A stretch of 9,568 nucleotides of DNA from CAMDWQ01 sp964497635 (GTDB lineage Bacteria; Omnitrophota; Gorgyraeia; 2-02-FULL-51-18), in the NCBI GenBank assembly GCA_964497635.1, contig CAZCDB010000051.1, forward strand, positions 1-9,568. The letters are read 5' to 3'. Position 1 is the first letter of the stretch; each line of letters opens with the position of its first letter. Both the position numbers and the translations under genes were made by a program. This document shows positions 6,590 through 9,568 of this stretch, piece after piece. The notes under the pieces were generated by a model. The model ran no database searches. It was given only the letters and a program-made list of their open reading frames with translations, and had not been told where the DNA came from.

Positions 6590-8464
6590 TTGGTTCGTCT
6601 TGAAGAAGACGATGAAAATACCCAGATTCGTGAAGAGCTAAAAGATAAAAGTCCCCAGGAGCGCCAAGCATGTGGCAAAGCGCTCCTGGGTCTTTTTTTG
6701 GCTGAAAAACATTTTTCTCCGGCGGGTCATCCGCTTTCTACTTTCCAGTTAAAAAATAAAGAAATCCTCCCGCTTTTTACCCTCGAAGAGGGGGATCTTG
6801 TCAGCTTGTTTGTACACGGCGTTTCTGCCGATGCAATTCCCACCGGCACAGTTTACGAAAAATCAAAAGAGTCGATTACCGTCGCGATGAATGCGCCGTG
6901 GCCCGAGTGGTTTGAATCGGATGCCACCTACGAGCTTCATCGGTCCATCAACAGGGTGACTTACCGGCGAATGCTGGAGGCATTGGATGAGGTTTACCAG
7001 ACGCAAAATACGCGGCTGGCTTGTTTTCGGGATATCTCTCTGAAACAAAAAAAACCAATGTTTGATAAGGTGAGCGTGTCTAAGATTCAGTGGTTGGATA
7101 CGCATCTAAACGCTTCGCAGAAAGAGGCGGTGGCTTGTGCACTTTCCGCCAAAGATGTTGCTTTGGTGCACGGTCCTCCGGGAACCGGTAAGACGACGGT
7201 TTTGATTGAAATTATTCGACAACATTTACTCAAGAAGCAGTCTATTTTTGTGACGGCGCCAAGCAATACGGCTTGCGATAATATTTTGGAGCGTTTGGTG
7301 GCACGGGGGATTAACGCGCTGCGTTTGGGCCACCCCGCGCGAATTACAACTTCTTTAAGAGAACACACGCTGGATTTTAAGCTGGCTTTGCACCCGGTGG
7401 CTCGTGCCATCCAGCAGAGGGAGGCGGAACTTTTTCGCCTGTATAAAAAAGAGGATCGTTATCAGGGACGTCGGAGTCCCGGCAGAGACGCTGAGCAGGA
7501 AGTGCGGCGAGAGATTTCTTTTATCAAGCAGGAACTCAAGAGCATGAAAAAAGAAGTGCTTGAGCGCGTGCTAAAAGAGGCGCAAGTGGTGGTGGCGACG
7601 CCGGCCGGGATTCAGGACCGCACGATCCGGGATAAAGTTTTTGATGTGGTGGTTTTGGATGAAGCGACCCAAGCCACAGAGCCTGTAAGCTGGATTCCGC
7701 TCTCTCGAGCCAACAAAGTTATTATGGCGGGGGATCATTTCCAGCTTTCACCGACGGTCCGGTCCAAGGCCGCGGAAGAGAGGGGGCTTGGGGTTAGTTT
7801 GTTTGAGCGTTTTTATGAAATCCTTCCTGAAGAATCCCGCGTGATGCTTGTCCAGCAATACCGTATGAATGAAAAAATCATGGGATTCTCCTCCCGCGAG
7901 TTTTATAGCGGGAAACTTTTTGCGGATGCTTCGGTCAAGAGTCATACACTGGCCGAGTTTGCCGGAGTCCAAAAAATAGAAGAGACTCAAGAGCCTTTTT
8001 TGTATGTGGATACGGCGGGGAAAGGTTTTGAGGAAAAACTTGAAGAGGGAAGCGAGAGTCGTTACAACCCGGAAGAGGCGGGAGTAGTTCTTCAGATTCT
8101 TGAAAAAATGCTGGCACTGGGCGTGCCTCCCGAAGAGATCGCGGTGATCAGCGCTTACAGCGCGCAGGTAAGACTTCTGGCTAGCCGCTCACCCAATCCT
8201 AAAATTGAGATTGATAGTGTGGATGGTTTCCAGGGCCGTGAAAAAGAGCTCGTGATTGTGTCTTTGGTTCGCTCGAATCTGACCGGGGAGATGGGGTTTT
8301 TGGCCGATACGCGGCGTATGAATGTAGCGATGACGCGTGCCAAAAGGAAGCTCGTCGTTGTGGGAGAGAGCTCGACGCTTTCTTCGCTTAAGTTCTACAA
8401 GGATTTTATCCAATATTCTGAAGAAGTGGGTGGTCATAAGTCTATATGGGAAATGGACTTATAA
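6590..8464 (+). CDS. UPF1/IGHMBP2-like superfamily 1 DNA/RNA helicase
   Basis: A 5'-to-3' SF1B-type ATP-dependent helicase of about 624 aa, cytosolic, acting on DNA or RNA. All motifs are present (numbered from TTG 6590): Q motif LNASQKEAV (173-181), Walker A GPPGTGKTT (195-203), Ia TAPSNTACDN (222-231), II VLDEATQ (355-361), III GDHFQLSPTV (381-390), IV QQYRM (422-426), V DSVDGFQGREKE (542-553), VI DTRRMNVAMTRAKRKLV (573-589). Motif III has DHFQL where DxKQL is usual. The N-terminal part matches the IGHMBP2 pattern LxELExxxE...SxxExxxxGxxLLxL, but that pattern begins upstream (frame open from 6545), where only CTG codons at 6554 and 6581 are available. TTG 6590 has AAGGA just 1 base away. 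The true start is therefore uncertain. An intrinsic terminator lies inside codons 21-37. Confidence 0.93.
   Translation: MVRLEEDDENTQIREELKDKSPQERQACGKALLGLFLAEKHFSPAGHPLSTFQLKNKEILPLFTLEEGDLVSLFVHGVSADAIPTGTVYEKSKESITVAMNAPWPEWFESDATYELHRSINRVTYRRMLEALDEVYQTQNTRLACFRDISLKQKKPMFDKVSVSKIQWLDTHLNASQKEAVACALSAKDVALVHGPPGTGKTTVLIEIIRQHLLKKQSIFVTAPSNTACDNILERLVARGINALRLGHPARITTSLREHTLDFKLALHPVARAIQQREAELFRLYKKEDRYQGRRSPGRDAEQEVRREISFIKQELKSMKKEVLERVLKEAQVVVATPAGIQDRTIRDKVFDVVVLDEATQATEPVSWIPLSRANKVIMAGDHFQLSPTVRSKAAEERGLGVSLFERFYEILPEESRVMLVQQYRMNEKIMGFSSREFYSGKLFADASVKSHTLAEFAGVQKIEETQEPFLYVDTAGKGFEEKLEEGSESRYNPEEAGVVLQILEKMLALGVPPEEIAVISAYSAQVRLLASRSPNPKIEIDSVDGFQGREKELVIVSLVRSNLTGEMGFLADTRRMNVAMTRAKRKLVVVGESSTLSSLKFYKDFIQYSEEVGGHKSIWEMDL
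6654..6699 (+). terminator. Intrinsic terminator inside the helicase coding sequence
   Basis: CCCAGGAGCGC (6654-6664) and GCGCTCCTGGG (6680-6690) form a perfect 11-bp GC-rich stem around a 15-base loop, followed by TC and then seven T (6693-6699). This is a classical rho-independent terminator and lies 106 bases after the stop of the RGG protein gene, where that transcript would be expected to end. It also codes for SPQERQACGKALLGLFL, a segment that fits the helicase family. CCCAGGA (6533-6539) repeats part of the 5' arm and GCTCCTG (6501-6507) could pair with it, so alternative folds are possible. Confidence 0.8.
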
Positions 8465-8477
8465 TCTTTAATAAAAT

Positions 8478-8506
8478 TTGAATTTTTAGGTTTTGTCAGC
8501 CATACT
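8478..8506 (+). promoter_or_regulatory. Candidate promoter of the exported-protein gene
   Basis: TTGAAT (8478-8483), 17 bases, CATACT (8501-8506): four of six matches in each box with ideal spacing, in the 76-base AT-rich gap after the helicase. TTTGTC (8492-8497) and GACAAA (8520-8525) form a short inverted repeat just downstream. No terminator for the helicase is seen here. Confidence 0.35.
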
Positions 8507-8540
8507 TTTGGAATAACAGGACAAACACCCTATACAGACT

Positions 8541-9568
8541 ATGAATAACACATCCTCCGGTCCAAAACGGAGTTTTCACCCTTTTTTGAAGAGCATCGCT
8601 CTGACGCTCATTCTTTGTCTAGTATTTCAAGAGTTTTCATATGCCTCACCCCAAGACATAAGAAAGATAGTCGACATTGGATCTTGGATGGAGAATTCAG
8701 GAGAAAAACTAAAACAAAAAGAAGATTTAAACTGGGCTAAAAAGTTACTTCCTGTCATTCCAGAGTCAGTCGCAACGATTGAAGATGCATATCATGCACC
8801 CAGTGTCTCGGAGCAGGCGGGTCCTGTCACTGCGCCAGCCCCACTTCTTTCTCGTGTAGCTTCGCTCACTTCGAAAGAAGTAGGGCGCCCCGGCTCCGTG
8901 CCACCCGCCAAACCTTTAACAGTTATCTTAATCCAAGACGCCCACACCAACTCCTCCGCCCAGTTAAATGAATCCAAGCTCTTTGATATTCTCTTTCAAT
9001 CCCCCATATGGGGTATCACCGCGGGTGGCGCGGAGGAGGGGATCCCGTCGACCCGCAGGCCCGCCGAAGGACGGGCTGAGGATGCGACGGGAAACCGCAG
9101 CGACAGGACCCGCGGTGCCACACCTATAGTTTTCACAGAAGCAGCGAAAGGAAATGTAAATCTTACTTTCTTAAGAGACAAAGCCCCTCTATCCAAAAGA
9201 CAACAAATCGCCAAAGAATACCTCCAAAAAGGTCTACTTCATGGTATTGAATACCTAGACCTCACAAGTACTCACACCTTCAAAGTAGAAGGCGTCGAAG
9301 ACCCAGACCTCTACTTTAAATCTCTCAAAGTCTACAAAGACTCTGTCAAAAAAAGAGACAGTTTCGAAAGATACCTCAACGAAATAGAATCCACCATCGA
9401 TGTCCTAAAATCCAAGCTCCTAAATCCTTTTCTCCTCTCATTTCTTCAGACTAAAGACAAACAAAAAGACAACCTCTCAGACTACATCCAAACCTTACTG
9501 AGTCAAGCAAACACCCTAAAAATAAACCTCACCCAATACTCAAACCTCAAACATCTAAACACCCTTAA
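8541..9568 (+). CDS. Exported protein of an Omnitrophota-type family, 3'-partial, with two repeat inserts
   Basis: The frame is open for 342 codons from ATG 8541 to the window end with no stop, so the C-terminus is missing. A signal peptide is clear: basic start (PKR, K17), hydrophobic core about 18-29 (SIALTLILCLVF) and a likely cut after SYA (residue 35). LILC is not a good lipobox. Recognisable blocks are ILIQDAHTNSSAQLN (129-143), TEAAKGNVNLTFLRD (199-213), GLLHGIEYLDLTS (231-243) and GVEDPDLYFKSLKVYK (251-266), followed by charged helices (267-342). I recall this series from large uncharacterised exported proteins of Omnitrophota. The IQDAH block faintly recalls ChaN/EreA-like proteins, which is only a guess. 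Residues 93-123 and 161-191 are encoded by GC-rich palindromic repeats and interrupt the pattern. No Shine-Dalgarno sequence is close; AGGA at 8518-8521 is 19 bases away. The function is unknown. Confidence 0.82.
   Translation, partial: MNNTSSGPKRSFHPFLKSIALTLILCLVFQEFSYASPQDIRKIVDIGSWMENSGEKLKQKEDLNWAKKLLPVIPESVATIEDAYHAPSVSEQAGPVTAPAPLLSRVASLTSKEVGRPGSVPPAKPLTVILIQDAHTNSSAQLNESKLFDILFQSPIWGITAGGAEEGIPSTRRPAEGRAEDATGNRSDRTRGATPIVFTEAAKGNVNLTFLRDKAPLSKRQQIAKEYLQKGLLHGIEYLDLTSTHTFKVEGVEDPDLYFKSLKVYKDSVKKRDSFERYLNEIESTIDVLKSKLLNPFLLSFLQTKDKQKDNLSDYIQTLLSQANTLKINLTQYSNLKHLNTL
8817..8908 (-). repeat. GC-rich palindromic element, copy 1 (inverted)
   Basis: A 92-base element with GCGGGT/ACCCGC termini. 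Its left end GCGGGTCCTGTCACTGCG (8817-8834) is the reverse complement of the right end of copy 2 with 17 of 18 matching. Its right end CTCCGTGCCACCCGC (8894-8908) is the reverse complement of the left end of copy 2 with 14 of 15 matching. The core is a long hairpin: GCCCCACTTCTTT (8838-8850) pairs with AAAGAAGTAGGGC (8874-8886) with one mismatch, and GTG-T-AGC-TTC-GCT-CAC folds inside it. It codes for a Pro/Ala-rich linker (residues 93-123) just before the IQDAH block. Confidence 0.8.
9021..9113 (+). repeat. GC-rich palindromic element, copy 2
   Basis: A 93-base element, exactly 31 codons (residues 161-191), with GCGGGT/ACCCGC termini that extend to ACCGCGGGT (9018-9026) and ACCCGCGGT (9108-9116). 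Nested inside are TCCCGTCG (9043-9050) with CGACGGGA (9085-9092), and GCCCG (9059-9063) with CGGGC (9072-9076). Its ends match copy 1 in inverse orientation, while the core differs entirely in sequence. It is far richer in G+C than the surrounding gene and encodes a Gly/Arg/Glu-rich, probably disordered, stretch. Removing it would join T160 to G192 in frame. Confidence 0.82.

Noticed and set aside
6226..6671. Open frames on both strands over the Gly/Arg-rich gene
   Set aside because: GC-rich repeated codons leave other frames open by chance; only the 6096 frame has a good ribosome binding site and a sensible protein.
8817..9113. CRISPR array or integron attC reading of the repeats
   Set aside because: Only two units, in opposite orientation, with no regular spacer pattern and no integrase-site core; they are translated in frame.
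8792..9214. Two minus-strand ORFs near the end of the window
   Set aside because: They are shadows made by the stop-poor GC-rich palindromic elements; the plus frame has a signal peptide and recognised blocks on both sides.

Overview
The window looks like a piece of a bacterial draft assembly, most likely a metagenome-derived genome of Candidatus Omnitrophota or a close PVC-side relative. The lineage call rests mainly on the last gene, whose segments (IQDAHTN..AQLN, a GxEYLDLTS stretch, GVEDPDLYFKSL) match, from memory, a family of large exported proteins typical of Omnitrophota. It is an inference, not a search result. One scaffold gap of exactly 100 N sits inside the first gene.

Layout. 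Positions 1-4339 hold carB (5' end outside the window, interrupted by the gap), pyrK and pyrD, translationally overlapped. They encode the carbamoyl-phosphate synthase large subunit and the two subunits of an NAD-linked class 1B dihydroorotate dehydrogenase. The run is then interrupted by an AT-rich intergenic region (4340-4601) and an AbrB-type antitoxin/PIN toxin pair (4602-5323). pyrF (5344-6054) follows, with its own extended -10 promoter and almost no 5' leader. In Bacillus-type pyr operons pyrD and pyrF are neighbours, so the toxin-antitoxin module is best read as an insertion into the operon.

A small coiled-coil plus Gly/Arg-rich protein (6096-6548) comes next, then a UPF1/IGHMBP2-type superfamily 1 helicase (about 6590-8464). 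The join between them is odd. Residues conserved in the helicase family are encoded upstream of the first accepted start codon, and a textbook intrinsic terminator (perfect 11-bp stem plus T7) lies inside the helicase N-terminal coding sequence. The helicase may therefore be expressed only when transcription reads through.

From 8541 to the window end runs an open frame of 342 codons with no stop, for an exported protein. It carries two about 92-bp GC-rich palindromic elements in opposite orientation. Their ends are nearly identical, their cores are unrelated yet each self-complementary, and both are translated. This pair is the most unusual structure in the window: it looks like a mobile, protein-coding palindromic repeat family.

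Functionally the first part is de novo UMP synthesis (carbamoyl phosphate formation, dihydroorotate oxidation, OMP decarboxylation). The rest is a stability/stress module, a putative nucleic-acid-binding pair, and a surface or periplasmic protein of unknown role.
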